The notes below the pieces were generated by a model that was not told where the DNA came from, did no database searches, and worked only from the letters and a program-made list of their open reading frames with translations. A stretch of 39,668 bases of DNA from Candidatus Margulisiibacteriota bacterium (GTDB lineage Bacteria; Margulisbacteria; Riflemargulisbacteria; GWF2-35-9; DYQY01): contig JAQWCF010000005.1 of assembly GCA_028706105.1 (NCBI GenBank), forward strand, positions 1 through 39,668. The letters run 5' to 3'. Position numbers and translations under genes: made by a program. This document shows positions 7,658 to 15,958 of this stretch, piece after piece (positions within the stretch are counted from its first letter, which is position 1; the number at the start of each line of letters is the position of its first letter).

Positions 7658-8632
7658 ATGAAAACAGTTTTATTAACTGGCGTTGCCGGGTTTATTGCAT
7701 CCAGAACTGCGAAAGTTTTTTTAGACAAAGGCATTAGCGTTGTTGGTGTAGATAATCTTAACGATTACTATGATGTTAAACTAAAAAATTACCGTTTAAC
7801 TGAACTGAATAAAACGAAAGGATTTACTTTCTATAAAGGAGATATCGAAGATAGGCAATTTTTAGAAAGTTTATTTCAACAATATCAGTTTGATGCAGTA
7901 GTAAATCTTGCTGCTAGAGCAGGTGTTCGTTATAGTATGACCAATCCTTTTGTTTATCTTAGTACTAATGCCATGGGCACCTTAAACCTCTTAGAATTAA
8001 TGAAAGAGTTTGGTGTCAATAAAATGGTTTTGGCTTCTACTTCTTCTCTATACGCTGGTCAACAAATGCCTTTTACTGAGGACTTAGCTGTTAATGAGCC
8101 CATTTCCCCATATGCAGCATCCAAAAAAGCAGCCGAGGTAATGTGTTATTCGTACAAACATTTATATAATTTAGACATTTCTATTGTCAGGTATTTTACT
8201 GTTTTTGGTCCAGCTGGTAGACCTGATATGAGTATTTTTAGGTTTATTAAATGGGTAGATGAAGGAACTCCTATTGAGTTGTTTGGGGATGGCACACAGA
8301 GTCGTGATTTTACTTATGTTGAGGATATTGCAAGGGGAACCGTACTTGCTACAGAGAAGAAGGTTGGTTATGAGATTCTTAACCTAGGTGGAGGGCAAGA
8401 ACCTATTACAATGAATAAAGTGATAAAAATGATCGAAAGTTTGTTGGGTAAGAAAGCTATAGTAATCAATAAACCTTTCCATAAAGCGGACTTATTAGAA
8501 ACTAGTGCAGATATTAGTAAAGCCGAGAAACTATTAGGGTGGAAGCCAAGTATAAGTTTTGAAGAAGGTCTTAGCTTGACGATAGATTGGTATAAGGAGA
8601 ACAAAAATTGGTTAACCTCAGTGGTTCTATAG
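7658..8632 (+). CDS. NAD-dependent epimerase/dehydratase (UDP-glucuronate 4-epimerase-like)
   Basis: This is an extended short-chain dehydrogenase acting on nucleotide sugars, most similar in layout to UDP-glucuronate/UDP-glucose 4-epimerases. The 324-aa protein shows the Rossmann GxxGxxA motif (TGVAGFIAS, 7-15), the acidic residue of NAD specificity (VDNLNDYYD), NLAARAGVRYS at 84-93, STSS at 127-130 and the catalytic YxxxK (Tyr152, Lys156 in PYAASK). The C-terminal half has GDGTQSRDFTYVED, typical of sugar-nucleotide binding. It heads a cell-envelope operon and overlaps the next gene by 25 nt, which suggests it makes a sugar for a surface glycan built on undecaprenyl phosphate. The family call is secure; the exact substrate is not. 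Confidence 0.88.
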   Translation: MKTVLLTGVAGFIASRTAKVFLDKGISVVGVDNLNDYYDVKLKNYRLTELNKTKGFTFYKGDIEDRQFLESLFQQYQFDAVVNLAARAGVRYSMTNPFVYLSTNAMGTLNLLELMKEFGVNKMVLASTSSLYAGQQMPFTEDLAVNEPISPYAASKKAAEVMCYSYKHLYNLDISIVRYFTVFGPAGRPDMSIFRFIKWVDEGTPIELFGDGTQSRDFTYVEDIARGTVLATEKKVGYEILNLGGGQEPITMNKVIKMIESLLGKKAIVINKPFHKADLLETSADISKAEKLLGWKPSISFEEGLSLTIDWYKENKNWLTSVVL

Positions 8633-9666
8633 TTTTATTTGTTACATCACTAATGGGAATTGCTCTTCTAGGTTACACCTTAACTATTGTTATTATGCCT
8701 GTGGCTATCAAAAAAGCAATCAAGTTAAGAATTCTAGATGCTCCTGGTGACAGAAAGATACATAAATACAGTAAACCACGCGTTGGCGGTATGGTGATGT
8801 TTGTTGTTTATTTTTTTATGTTGGCTTTAATTGGAGTACTTTTTGACTATAAAATTGTGTTTCCAATTGCGGTCTGTTCTTTGCTTATTTCTTTTTTTGG
8901 ATTTTTAGACGACCTTTTCAATATTCGGCCTATGTATAAGTTGCTATTCCAATTGTTAGTTGCCTTAATGACTTCCATGCACTTTGTTGGCTTTGGTATA
9001 TCTATCAACGAAATATATTTACTTTTAGGAACTACATTAAATTTAGGTATGTTCTCAATTCCCATTACTGTTATCTGGATAATTGGAATTATGAACGCTA
9101 TTAATTTAATTGATGGCCTTGATGGGTTGGCTGGAGGGATAACTGCTATAGCAGGAATGGCCCTATGCGTGTGTGCGTTTTATTGGAAAGAGACAGAGAT
9201 GCTTTTTGTTGGAGTAGCTTTATTGTCGGTTGTTTTTGGCTTTTTGAAGTATAATCTTAATCCAGCTAGAGTTTTTATGGGCGATACAGGGAGTTTATTA
9301 TTAGGTTATAACCTCGCTGTTTTTTCAATACTTATCTGTTGGAATCAACCTAAGGTGATGGCCTGTGGTATTCCTTTAATTCTACTAGGTATTCCTATTT
9401 ATGATGTTTTTTCTGCTATTCTTAGAAGGGTAAAAAGGAACCAACATATTTTCCGTGCAGATAGAGAGCATTTTCATCATAGGATAATGAAAAGAGGATT
9501 TACACATAAACAGACTGTTGTTGTTATTCATATTGAATCAGCATTTTTGGCGGTATGTGCTTTAATAACACTTTTTATTAACAATAATGTAATGGTTTTT
9601 TATCTACTATCCTTAGCGTTTTTGATTCATATCTCTAGAATATATTTAAGGAAAAAATTTAGTTGA
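8608..9666 (+). CDS. Undecaprenyl-phosphate sugar-1-phosphate transferase (WecA/TagO/MraY family)
   Basis: This integral membrane enzyme moves a sugar-1-phosphate from a UDP-sugar to undecaprenyl phosphate, the first membrane step of surface glycan synthesis. The 352-aa protein has about ten hydrophobic segments and the family motifs PRVGGM, FLDDLFNI, NAINLIDGLDGLAGG, FMGDTGSLLLG and the cytoplasmic HFHHR loop (WecA/TagO type, DREHFHHR). TTG 8608 is chosen because AAGGAGA (8593-8599) lies at ideal spacing and no ATG is near; it overlaps the epimerase gene by 25 nt, implying coupled translation. Neighbours are sugar and peptidoglycan genes. WecA/TagO is favoured over MraY by the HFHHR loop. 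Confidence 0.92.
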   Translation: MVNLSGSIVLFVTSLMGIALLGYTLTIVIMPVAIKKAIKLRILDAPGDRKIHKYSKPRVGGMVMFVVYFFMLALIGVLFDYKIVFPIAVCSLLISFFGFLDDLFNIRPMYKLLFQLLVALMTSMHFVGFGISINEIYLLLGTTLNLGMFSIPITVIWIIGIMNAINLIDGLDGLAGGITAIAGMALCVCAFYWKETEMLFVGVALLSVVFGFLKYNLNPARVFMGDTGSLLLGYNLAVFSILICWNQPKVMACGIPLILLGIPIYDVFSAILRRVKRNQHIFRADREHFHHRIMKRGFTHKQTVVVIHIESAFLAVCALITLFINNNVMVFYLLSLAFLIHISRIYLRKKFS

Positions 9667-11984
9667 TGCTAAGGAAAATAAAACTAATAATTTTATTTTT
9701 GTTGTTTTCTAATGGTTGGGCTTATTATACGCAAAATGATGCAAGCGTTTTTTTTAATAGTAAAAAAATAAATCTTAAGTCTTCTTTTTATATAAACAAT
9801 AATAGATTATGTATTCCCTTAAAAGAATTTTCTGAGAAGGTAGGATTCTCCTATAAAAAAGAGGGTAGTTTTTTATTAGTTAGTGACGGTGATTACCAAA
9901 CTGTTTCTTTTTTAACAGCTCATGATCAAGTCATGATTGGGGATGTCAAATATCATATGTCAGACAAAAGTTTCCCAGTGTATCAGGAGTGGTATGTTCC
10001 ATTAGGATATTATGCTTGGTACTTAGGATATACGATGAACAGAACAGGCAATAATTATTATGTTTCTAAACGATTGGTTGATGTAAGTACCACACAAGAT
10101 ACTATTAAACTTAAATATGCCTCAAGTATTGATGGAGACGAATTAGAGCTAAAAAAAAGTGGAGATTATTACTCTCTTGACCTCAAGGCAACGGTTCTTT
10201 CTTTTCCGAGAAAAACCTTGTCTAATTCTTTTTCAAATCAAATTATTATTGGGCAAATTACCACTAAACCAGACTTGGCTAAGTTAAGCATTAGATCCAC
10301 AAAACCACTTTTTTTAAGTAGAACAGCGGATAATGAAATTATTATAAGTGAAAAGAAAATAGAAAAAGTTTTACCTATTAAAGAGCAGATAATGCCCGAA
10401 GATATTGACACTATAAACACTGATAAGGTTAGCGATAGGGCTGTGTGGATTCCTTCTTTTGAGGGCGTTAGAAACATCATTTTGAGCGTGAAGGGAAAGA
10501 AGACGACGCTTACAGGACAGGCTATTTATAAAGATGGTAATTATTTGGTTCCAGCTGAAAATGTTTTGTTACATTTTGGGTTTAGTTATAATGTTTCTGA
10601 TTCAGGTAACTTGTTAATTAAATACGGAGATAAGCCGGAAACAGATACGTTGGTCAAAGTATATATTATTAATAAGACTGTTTATGTACCATTACAACAA
10701 TTAGCAAAAAGGCTAGGGTTTGGGCTTAGATGGGACTATCGAATTCACACACTGTTTGTGAACCCAATTGTTAATGATATTTCATTTAAAAAGACAACAA
10801 ATGGAGACAGTGTTTTTATTAGTTCTTTTGTTGAAATTGAGCCTCGAAATCTTTTTGAATTGAATAAACCCAATAGAATAATTTTAGATATTCCTAATGC
10901 TGTTTTAGATGTTAGCAACACAAGTATCAAGGTTGATGGTAGCAATATTCAGCTTATTAAGGCTGGGCAGTTTGATGAGGAAACAGTTCGCATTGTTATT
11001 CAAGTTAACAAACCGATGAATTACGGTATGTCTATTTCGGATGATGGAACAAGGGTGTCTGTTTTACGTTCGGGAAGCATAGATAAGGTTTGGTATCAGA
11101 CTTTTGATAAGTATAATCTCTTGAGTATTTTGGGTGTGGATATGGGAAAAATCAGCTGGGAACAAAAAGAAAATATCTTAGAAATTGATATACCCGATGC
11201 TTCTTATGGCGCAAAAGGTGTTTATTATTTTAATGATCCTTTTCTAGAAAAAATAGTTGGCAGCCAATATTCATGGGATCCAGTTGCTTCGCGAATGAGT
11301 ATTTATTTTAAGTCACCACCGCAGTTAAAAATTGAACAATCAGGGGATAAAATAGATATCAGGATTGACAACAGTAAAGGTAAAGTTGTTTATGAAAAGA
11401 AGCAAGTAGTTGCTCCTAGGGAAACACCCGTGTCTTTAAAAATTCTTTCTGGCAAGAAAATAGTAGTTGAGGCAGGTCATGGTGGCGGTGATGTTGGAGC
11501 AATAGGCTTTGGTGGTAGATATGAAAAATGGTTTACTTTAGATACATCACAAAGAATTAAAGATATCCTTACTTCTTATGGTGCAACAGTTTTAATGCCT
11601 CTACAGAAGGATGCATCCATGTCATTATCTGGAAGAACCCAGTTTGCGAATAGAAATGACGCTGATCTTTTTATCAGTGTTCACTTTAATGCCTTCCATA
11701 GTGAGTATATTGGAGGTATATCAACTTATTATTATAGTGCCACTAGTTTGCCTATAGCGAGACATGTGCAACGAGAGATGGTTTCAGCCTTGGGTTTAAG
11801 GGACATTGGACTACGACAAGCAAGGTTTTTTGTGTTGTTCCATACGAAAATGCCTGCAATTTTAATTGAGCCTTGTTTTATCACAAATAAAAATGAATAT
11901 GAAATGTTGTTAAAACCAGAAAACAGAGATAAGATAGCCAGTGCTGTTGCAAAGGGAGTGGTGGCTTATTATAAAGGCAAATAA
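9666..11984 (+). CDS. N-acetylmuramoyl-L-alanine amidase with stalk and AMIN-like domains
   Basis: This secreted zinc amidase cuts the bond between N-acetylmuramate and L-alanine in peptidoglycan. In order: signal peptide (about 1-18, FLLFSNGWA), two copper-amine-oxidase-N-like stalk modules (about 30-115 and 275-365, with VPLQQLAKRLGF), an AMIN-like beta region (about 370-450) and a C-terminal Amidase_3 domain (about 595-772). Zinc ligands and catalytic residues are visible: His605 in EAGHGG, Glu620 in RYEKW, His673 in SVHFNA and Glu735 in IEPCF. ATG 9666 overlaps the previous stop by one base; TTG 9663 is an in-frame alternative. The large N-terminal part probably anchors or targets the enzyme to the septum. 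It overlaps murI downstream. Confidence 0.93.
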   Translation: MLRKIKLIILFLLFSNGWAYYTQNDASVFFNSKKINLKSSFYINNNRLCIPLKEFSEKVGFSYKKEGSFLLVSDGDYQTVSFLTAHDQVMIGDVKYHMSDKSFPVYQEWYVPLGYYAWYLGYTMNRTGNNYYVSKRLVDVSTTQDTIKLKYASSIDGDELELKKSGDYYSLDLKATVLSFPRKTLSNSFSNQIIIGQITTKPDLAKLSIRSTKPLFLSRTADNEIIISEKKIEKVLPIKEQIMPEDIDTINTDKVSDRAVWIPSFEGVRNIILSVKGKKTTLTGQAIYKDGNYLVPAENVLLHFGFSYNVSDSGNLLIKYGDKPETDTLVKVYIINKTVYVPLQQLAKRLGFGLRWDYRIHTLFVNPIVNDISFKKTTNGDSVFISSFVEIEPRNLFELNKPNRIILDIPNAVLDVSNTSIKVDGSNIQLIKAGQFDEETVRIVIQVNKPMNYGMSISDDGTRVSVLRSGSIDKVWYQTFDKYNLLSILGVDMGKISWEQKENILEIDIPDASYGAKGVYYFNDPFLEKIVGSQYSWDPVASRMSIYFKSPPQLKIEQSGDKIDIRIDNSKGKVVYEKKQVVAPRETPVSLKILSGKKIVVEAGHGGGDVGAIGFGGRYEKWFTLDTSQRIKDILTSYGATVLMPLQKDASMSLSGRTQFANRNDADLFISVHFNAFHSEYIGGISTYYYSATSLPIARHVQREMVSALGLRDIGLRQARFFVLFHTKMPAILIEPCFITNKNEYEMLLKPENRDKIASAVAKGVVAYYKGK

Positions 11985-12765
11985 TGCCCCTATTGGGGTT
12001 TTTGATTCTGGTATCGGAGGCTTTACTGTTTATTCTCATTTAGCCAAGCTAATGCCTAAAGAGAATTTTATTTATTTTGCTGATAACTTAAACAGCCCCT
12101 TTGGCGATAAAACAATCCCTCAAATCTTGGCAATTAACGATAGAATTATCAAATATTTTTTGAGCAAAAAAGTTAAGATGATTGTTATTGCTTGTAATAC
12201 TTCTTCCGCCTTAGCCATAGATCACAATAGCAATAAGTATGATGTACCCTTTGTGGATATGTTGAATGATGGACTTCGTTTTGCTCAAGAGCTTGAGGAA
12301 GGGACTAGGGTTGGAATTATTGCGACGCAAGCAACAGTAAATTCAGAGTCCTACTTAAAGATTCTTTCTAAGTATAATCCCAAGATTAAGGTTTTTCAGC
12401 AAGCTACACCAGAATTGGTTCCTTTAATTGAGTCAGGTGATATGGAAGGCGTTAAAGCAATTTTACCAAAATATCTTGAACCTTATGAAATTATGGATCA
12501 CTTGCTTTATGGTTGTTCACATTATCCTCATATTGATGAAACAGTCCATGAGCTATATCCTAATTTTAAGACAATAGACCCAGCCTTGTATGTTGCAACA
12601 AGTGCTTATAAGAAATTAAAAAAAATAGGACTTAGTTCAGCCAATAAGGGCAATGTGCTTTGTTATACCAAAGAACAACCATCACTTGTTAAGTTAGCCA
12701 AGAAATTAGGTTTCACAAAGTTTAAGCTAATCAAAAGCAAACAATCGGCAAAACAATCTGCTTAA
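11941..12765 (+). CDS. murI: Glutamate racemase
   Basis: MurI makes D-glutamate for peptidoglycan. The family signatures are present: GVFDSGIGGFTV near the N-terminus, first catalytic Cys in IACNTSSA and second in YGCSHYPH. The coordinates use GTG 11941, the longest conventional start, giving 274 aa. Homologues begin only a few residues before GVFDSG, and the one good ribosome-binding site (AAAGGGAG, 11951-11958) points to ATT 11968 or ATA 11971. No ATG or other usual codon lies between TTG 11947 and the GVFDSG motif. The true start may therefore be a rare ATT, giving 265 aa. The gene overlaps the amidase gene and closes the envelope operon. Confidence 0.92.
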   Translation: MLLQREWWLIIKANNAPIGVFDSGIGGFTVYSHLAKLMPKENFIYFADNLNSPFGDKTIPQILAINDRIIKYFLSKKVKMIVIACNTSSALAIDHNSNKYDVPFVDMLNDGLRFAQELEEGTRVGIIATQATVNSESYLKILSKYNPKIKVFQQATPELVPLIESGDMEGVKAILPKYLEPYEIMDHLLYGCSHYPHIDETVHELYPNFKTIDPALYVATSAYKKLKKIGLSSANKGNVLCYTKEQPSLVKLAKKLGFTKFKLIKSKQSAKQSA

Positions 12766-12790
12766 CCTTTTTGTGTTTTTCTATTATACT
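12762..12790 (+). promoter_or_regulatory. Promoter of the tRNA-Cys region
   Basis: TTAACC (12762-12767) and TATACT (12785-12790) are 17 nt apart and lie 14 nt before the first partial copy of the tRNA 5' end. The promoter sits directly after the murI stop. It would transcribe the partial copy, the structured insert and the intact tRNA together. Confidence 0.5.
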
Positions 12791-12803
12791 TATGGTCTGT
12801 TTA

Positions 12804-12824
12804 TTCTGGAGGCGTAGCCAAGTG
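12804..12824 (+). pseudogene. Partial 5' copy of tRNA-Cys
   Basis: These 21 bases are identical to 12944-12964, which cover 4 nt of flank plus the acceptor 5' strand and the start of the D-arm of tRNA-Cys. The copies are offset by exactly 140 nt. After the match the upstream copy diverges (TTCCGAG instead of GTAAGG), though a CCGAG appears in both. It lacks anticodon, T-arm and 3' acceptor strand and cannot be a tRNA. Confidence 0.75.
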
Positions 12825-12943
12825 TTCCGAGAAATCAGTCTTCGCAGAATGCGAGACATAATTTTTCTAGGATCCTCGAAAGTTTATGAAATCAAAGATT
12901 TCAATACTTTCGGGAGTAAGGCTGGTCTTTTAAGTTAACTAAG
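12825..12943. repeat. Structured insert between the tRNA-Cys copies
   Basis: This 119-nt stretch has no ORF but two clear hairpins. The first pairs GTC-TCGCA (12838-12846) with TGCGAGAC (12850-12857) around a GAA loop with one bulge. The second pairs CGAAAGT (12877-12883) with ACTTTCG (12906-12912), GAAATC (12888-12893) with GATTTC (12897-12902), and TCC with GGA outside. It looks like a small non-coding mobile or repetitive unit that ends at the direct repeat. Origin is inferred. Confidence 0.5.
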
Positions 12944-12947
12944 TTCT

Positions 12948-13021
12948 GGAGGCGTAGCCAAGTGGTAAGGCCGAGGTCTGCAAAACCTCTATCGTCAGTT
13001 CGATTCTGACCGCCTCCTCCA
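12948..13021 (+). tRNA. trnC: tRNA-Cys (anticodon GCA)
   Basis: The full cloverleaf is visible. Acceptor GGAGGCG (12948-12954) pairs with CGCCTCC (13011-13017). The D-arm is GCC/GGC. Anticodon stem GAGGT/ACCTC encloses the 7-nt loop with GCA at 12980-12982. T-arm GTCAG/CTGAC encloses TTCGATT. The discriminator base is T (13018), as expected for cysteine, and the CCA end is encoded (13019-13021). Its 5' part is duplicated 140 nt upstream. Confidence 0.97.
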
Positions 13022-13024
13022 AAA

Positions 13025-13064
13025 TACCTCATATCATAAATGACAAAAACTTGAAGCTGAGGTA
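13025..13064 (+). other. Inverted repeat after tRNA-Cys
   Basis: TACCTCA (13025-13031) is perfectly complementary to TGAGGTA (13058-13064), separated by 26 nt. It could help 3' processing or be part of the rmuC leader. There is no T-tract, so it is not a standard terminator. Confidence 0.3.
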
Positions 13065-13096
13065 CGATTGAGTTCATAACTTAATAAGGAGACTTT

Positions 13097-14440
13097 ATGC
13101 TTAACCTATTCATTTTTTTATTTATTGGTGTGGGATTAGGTGTTGCAATCGGATATTTGCTTGGGAAAATGCTTAATTCGAATAGTTCCTTAAAGGAAGA
13201 AATAGCTGGACTTAAAGTTTATAAATTAGAAAAAGAAGACCTCCAGAAAACTTGCAGAGAAGAAAAAGAGCTTATCCAAAAAAGGCTGGATGACTCAATT
13301 GAACATTTCCAAAAATTAAAGGCTGAGATTGCAAGAAAAGAAGAAGAAAATAAAAATTTAGTTGAGAAACTTCAGACACAAAAACAAGAAATAGACGAAA
13401 GATTTAAGTATCTACAAGATCAGTTTGCTAATCTTGCAAATAAAATATTTGAAGAAAAAAGTCAGAAGTTTACTACTCAAAATAAAGAAAATATTGATGT
13501 TTTGCTCAAGCCCTTGCAGGAGAAAATTCAATCCTTTCAGAAGAAAGTTGAAGATACTTATGATGACGAGAACAGACAACGAGCAGGGCTGAAACAGCAA
13601 ATTGAAATGTTGGCTGATTTAAATAAAAAAATGTCAGAAGATGCCCACAATTTGACTACAGCTTTAAAGGGAGAAACAAAGACACAGGGCAATTGGGGTG
13701 AAATGATTTTAGAAACGATTCTAGAGAAATCAGGTCTTCAAAAAGGTGTAGAATTTAGTGTTCAAGAGTCTTTTAAAACAGAAGATGGTCAACAAAGGTA
13801 TCCAGATGTAATTATTAATCTTCCTGGTAAAAAGCACATGGTAATTGACTCGAAAGTTACTCTTACAGCATATGAGAGATATATTTCAGCTGAAGATGCT
13901 GATAAGAAAGAAAAATTCTTAAAGGAACATATTATTTCTTTAAGAAACCATATCAAGGGCTTAAGCGATAAACAATACCAGAAGTTATATCAAATCAATA
14001 GTCCTGACTTTGTTTTAATGTTTGTTGCAGTTGAACCAGCCTTTGCTTTAGCAGTTCAACAGGACAATAATTTGTTTTATGAAGCTTTTGAAAGAAATAT
14101 TGTCATTGTTAGTCCTTCTACTTTACTTGCAACATTAAGAACAATTGATAATATTTGGAGGCAAGAAAAACAAAACAAAAATGCCATGGAGATAGCGAAA
14201 AGAGCAGGAGATATGTATGACAAATTTGTGAATTTTGTGGATGACTTGAAAAAACTAGGTAATCAGCTATTAACAACACAAAGAACTTATGATGAGGCAA
14301 TGAAAAAATTATCAACAGGAACTGGTAGCTTAGTTATCAGAGCAGAAGGTATTAAAAAATTAGGTGCAAAAACAGCTAAAAGCCTCTCAGTTGATAGCTT
14401 AGAAGATGTTGACCTTATTGAGGAAGAAAGTAGGGAATAG
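13097..14440 (+). CDS. rmuC: DNA recombination protein RmuC
   Basis: RmuC is a membrane-anchored, coiled-coil protein with a restriction-endonuclease-like fold that limits inversions at short inverted repeats. The 447-aa protein starts at ATG 13097 after AAGGAG. Residues 1-25 form a transmembrane helix (FIFLFIGVGLGVAIGYLLG), about 30-185 are coiled coil rich in Lys/Glu, and about 190-420 form the RmuC domain with GNWGEMILE, RYPDVIINLPG, VIDSKVTL, FVAVEPAFALA and VSPSTLLATLRTI. The length is typical. It lies 2 nt before gcvT and is probably co-transcribed, although there is no functional link to glycine cleavage. Confidence 0.95.
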   Translation: MLNLFIFLFIGVGLGVAIGYLLGKMLNSNSSLKEEIAGLKVYKLEKEDLQKTCREEKELIQKRLDDSIEHFQKLKAEIARKEEENKNLVEKLQTQKQEIDERFKYLQDQFANLANKIFEEKSQKFTTQNKENIDVLLKPLQEKIQSFQKKVEDTYDDENRQRAGLKQQIEMLADLNKKMSEDAHNLTTALKGETKTQGNWGEMILETILEKSGLQKGVEFSVQESFKTEDGQQRYPDVIINLPGKKHMVIDSKVTLTAYERYISAEDADKKEKFLKEHIISLRNHIKGLSDKQYQKLYQINSPDFVLMFVAVEPAFALAVQQDNNLFYEAFERNIVIVSPSTLLATLRTIDNIWRQEKQNKNAMEIAKRAGDMYDKFVNFVDDLKKLGNQLLTTQRTYDEAMKKLSTGTGSLVIRAEGIKKLGAKTAKSLSVDSLEDVDLIEEESRE

Positions 14441-14442
14441 CA

Positions 14443-15498
14443 ATGAAAAAAACAGCATTAAACGAAGAGCATAAAAAGCTTAAGGCCAAGATGGTAGATT
14501 TTGCCGGCTGGGAGATGCCAATTCAGTATACAGGAATTATTCATGAGCATAAAGCTGTCCGTGAATTAGCTGGTGTTTTTGATGTTTCCCATATGTGTGT
14601 GTTAGATGTGCGAGGCGATTCTGCTTTTGATTTTTTGCAATATGTAACAATTAATGATGTTGCTAAGCTAAAAATATATGGGGCTCAGTATTCAATGGTG
14701 TTGGATAAAGAAGGTCAGATACTTGACGATATTATAGTTAGCAGAATGGATGGTTATTTCAGGTTAGTCCTCAATAGTAGTAATGCTGATAAAATTAAAA
14801 AATGGTTTGAGTTGATGAAAAAAGAAAATAATTATGACATTACTTTAAATTATCGTGAAGATTTAAGTATACTTGCTTTGCAAGGTCCTAAGTCTCAGCA
14901 GATATTGGAAGAAATTCTTGGAGTTAAAATTTCTCTAAATAGTTTTTATTTTATGAAAACAAATTGGCAAGGTGAAGATATTGCAGTGAGTAGAACTGGC
15001 TATACCGGTGAACTAGGTTATGAAATTTTTATTTCTAATCAGTTGGCACCTCTTTTATGGCAAAAAATTATTAACAAGGGCGTTACTCCAGCTGGTTTAG
15101 GCGCGAGGGATACTTTGCGAATTGAAGCTGGTTTGCCGCTGTATGGCAAAGAAATTGTTGCAGATATTACTGCCTATGATCTGGGGTATAGCTGGATAGT
15201 TAGTTTGTTAAAGGGCGAGTTTTTAGGTAAAACTAAATTGGTGACTGCAACTAAGGATAAACGTCTTTATGGCTGTATTTTGGAGGATAAAGGTGTTTTA
15301 AGAGATGGTTATGAAGTGCTTGGGCATGGGAAAATCACTAGTGGTACTTTTTCTCCAACTCTTGGCACGGCGATTGGGATGTTTTATAGCGAAAAAAAAC
15401 CTAAGGAAAACGAGGGAATATCAGTGGTGATAAGGGGTAAGGAGTTTAAGGGTAGAGTGATAAATTTACCATTTTTAAAAAAGAAAATAAATAAGTAA
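14443..15498 (+). CDS. gcvT: Glycine cleavage T-protein (aminomethyltransferase)
   Basis: GcvT transfers the methylene group from the aminomethyl-lipoyl arm of GcvH to tetrahydrofolate and releases ammonia. The 351-aa protein has the expected layout: FAGWEMPIQY at the N-terminus, FDVSHM, LDDIIVSR, LALQGPKSQ, SRTGYTGELGYEIF, and GLGARDTLRIEAGLPLYG. The C-terminal barrel-like domain is present but short. The gene begins 2 nt after rmuC. A 70-nt gap with its own promoter separates it from gcvH, so T-protein and H/P genes may be transcribed both together and separately. Confidence 0.95.
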   Translation: MKKTALNEEHKKLKAKMVDFAGWEMPIQYTGIIHEHKAVRELAGVFDVSHMCVLDVRGDSAFDFLQYVTINDVAKLKIYGAQYSMVLDKEGQILDDIIVSRMDGYFRLVLNSSNADKIKKWFELMKKENNYDITLNYREDLSILALQGPKSQQILEEILGVKISLNSFYFMKTNWQGEDIAVSRTGYTGELGYEIFISNQLAPLLWQKIINKGVTPAGLGARDTLRIEAGLPLYGKEIVADITAYDLGYSWIVSLLKGEFLGKTKLVTATKDKRLYGCILEDKGVLRDGYEVLGHGKITSGTFSPTLGTAIGMFYSEKKPKENEGISVVIRGKEFKGRVINLPFLKKKINK

Positions 15499-15507
15499 AA
15501 TTTGGTC

Positions 15508-15542
15508 TTGAAATTTTAAAAATAGGAAACTAAAATAGTTTC
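15508..15542 (+). promoter_or_regulatory. Promoter and operator-like palindrome of gcvH
   Basis: TTGAAA (15508-15513) and TAAAAT (15531-15536) are exactly 17 nt apart. The -10 is embedded in the inverted repeat GAAACT (15526-15531) and AGTTTC (15537-15542), where it overlaps the left arm by one base. A protein binding this palindrome would block the promoter. The promoter match is good; the operator role is inference. Confidence 0.5.
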
Positions 15543-15568
15543 AAAAATAGTAAGGGAGATTTAAGAAG

Positions 15569-15958
15569 ATGAGTATGATAATAAATGGTTTATATTATTC
15601 TGAAGAACATGAGTGGGTAAAGGTTGAAGGCAATATTGCCACTATCGGAATTACCGATTATGCACAAGATGCTTTAGGCGACATAGTTTTCGTTGAGCTT
15701 CCAAATGTAGATGATGAATTTACTCAAATGGACGAGATTGGTGTTTTGGAGTCTGTAAAGACTGTGAGCAATATATACATACCTCTTTCGGGAAGAATAG
15801 TAGAAGTAAATGATGCAGCTATAGAAGATCCTGCCTTAATTAATTCTTCTCCATATGATGAAGGATGGTTAGTTAAGATAGAGATGTATGAAAAGTCTGA
15901 GCTAGACGACCTTAATTCCTCTGAGGAATATGAAGAGATGTTAGGCGAAGAGGAGTAA
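15569..15958 (+). CDS. gcvH: Glycine cleavage H-protein (lipoyl carrier)
   Basis: GcvH carries the aminomethyl group between P-, T- and L-proteins on a lipoylated lysine. The 129-aa protein begins YYSEEHEWVK, has GITDYAQDALGDIVFVELP and the lipoylation motif ESVKTVS with Lys64. The length and motif spacing are standard. ATG 15569 follows AAGGGAG (15552-15558). The stop codon abuts the ATG of gcvPA. A LipM-like gene at 19187 is the likely source of its lipoyl/octanoyl group. Confidence 0.97.
   Translation: MSMIINGLYYSEEHEWVKVEGNIATIGITDYAQDALGDIVFVELPNVDDEFTQMDEIGVLESVKTVSNIYIPLSGRIVEVNDAAIEDPALINSSPYDEGWLVKIEMYEKSELDDLNSSEEYEEMLGEEE

Noticed and set aside
14441-15568. Glycine riboswitch for the gcv genes
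   Set aside because: gcvT begins 2 nt after rmuC and the gcvH leader is about 70 nt. Neither has room for a glycine aptamer, and no such fold is visible.
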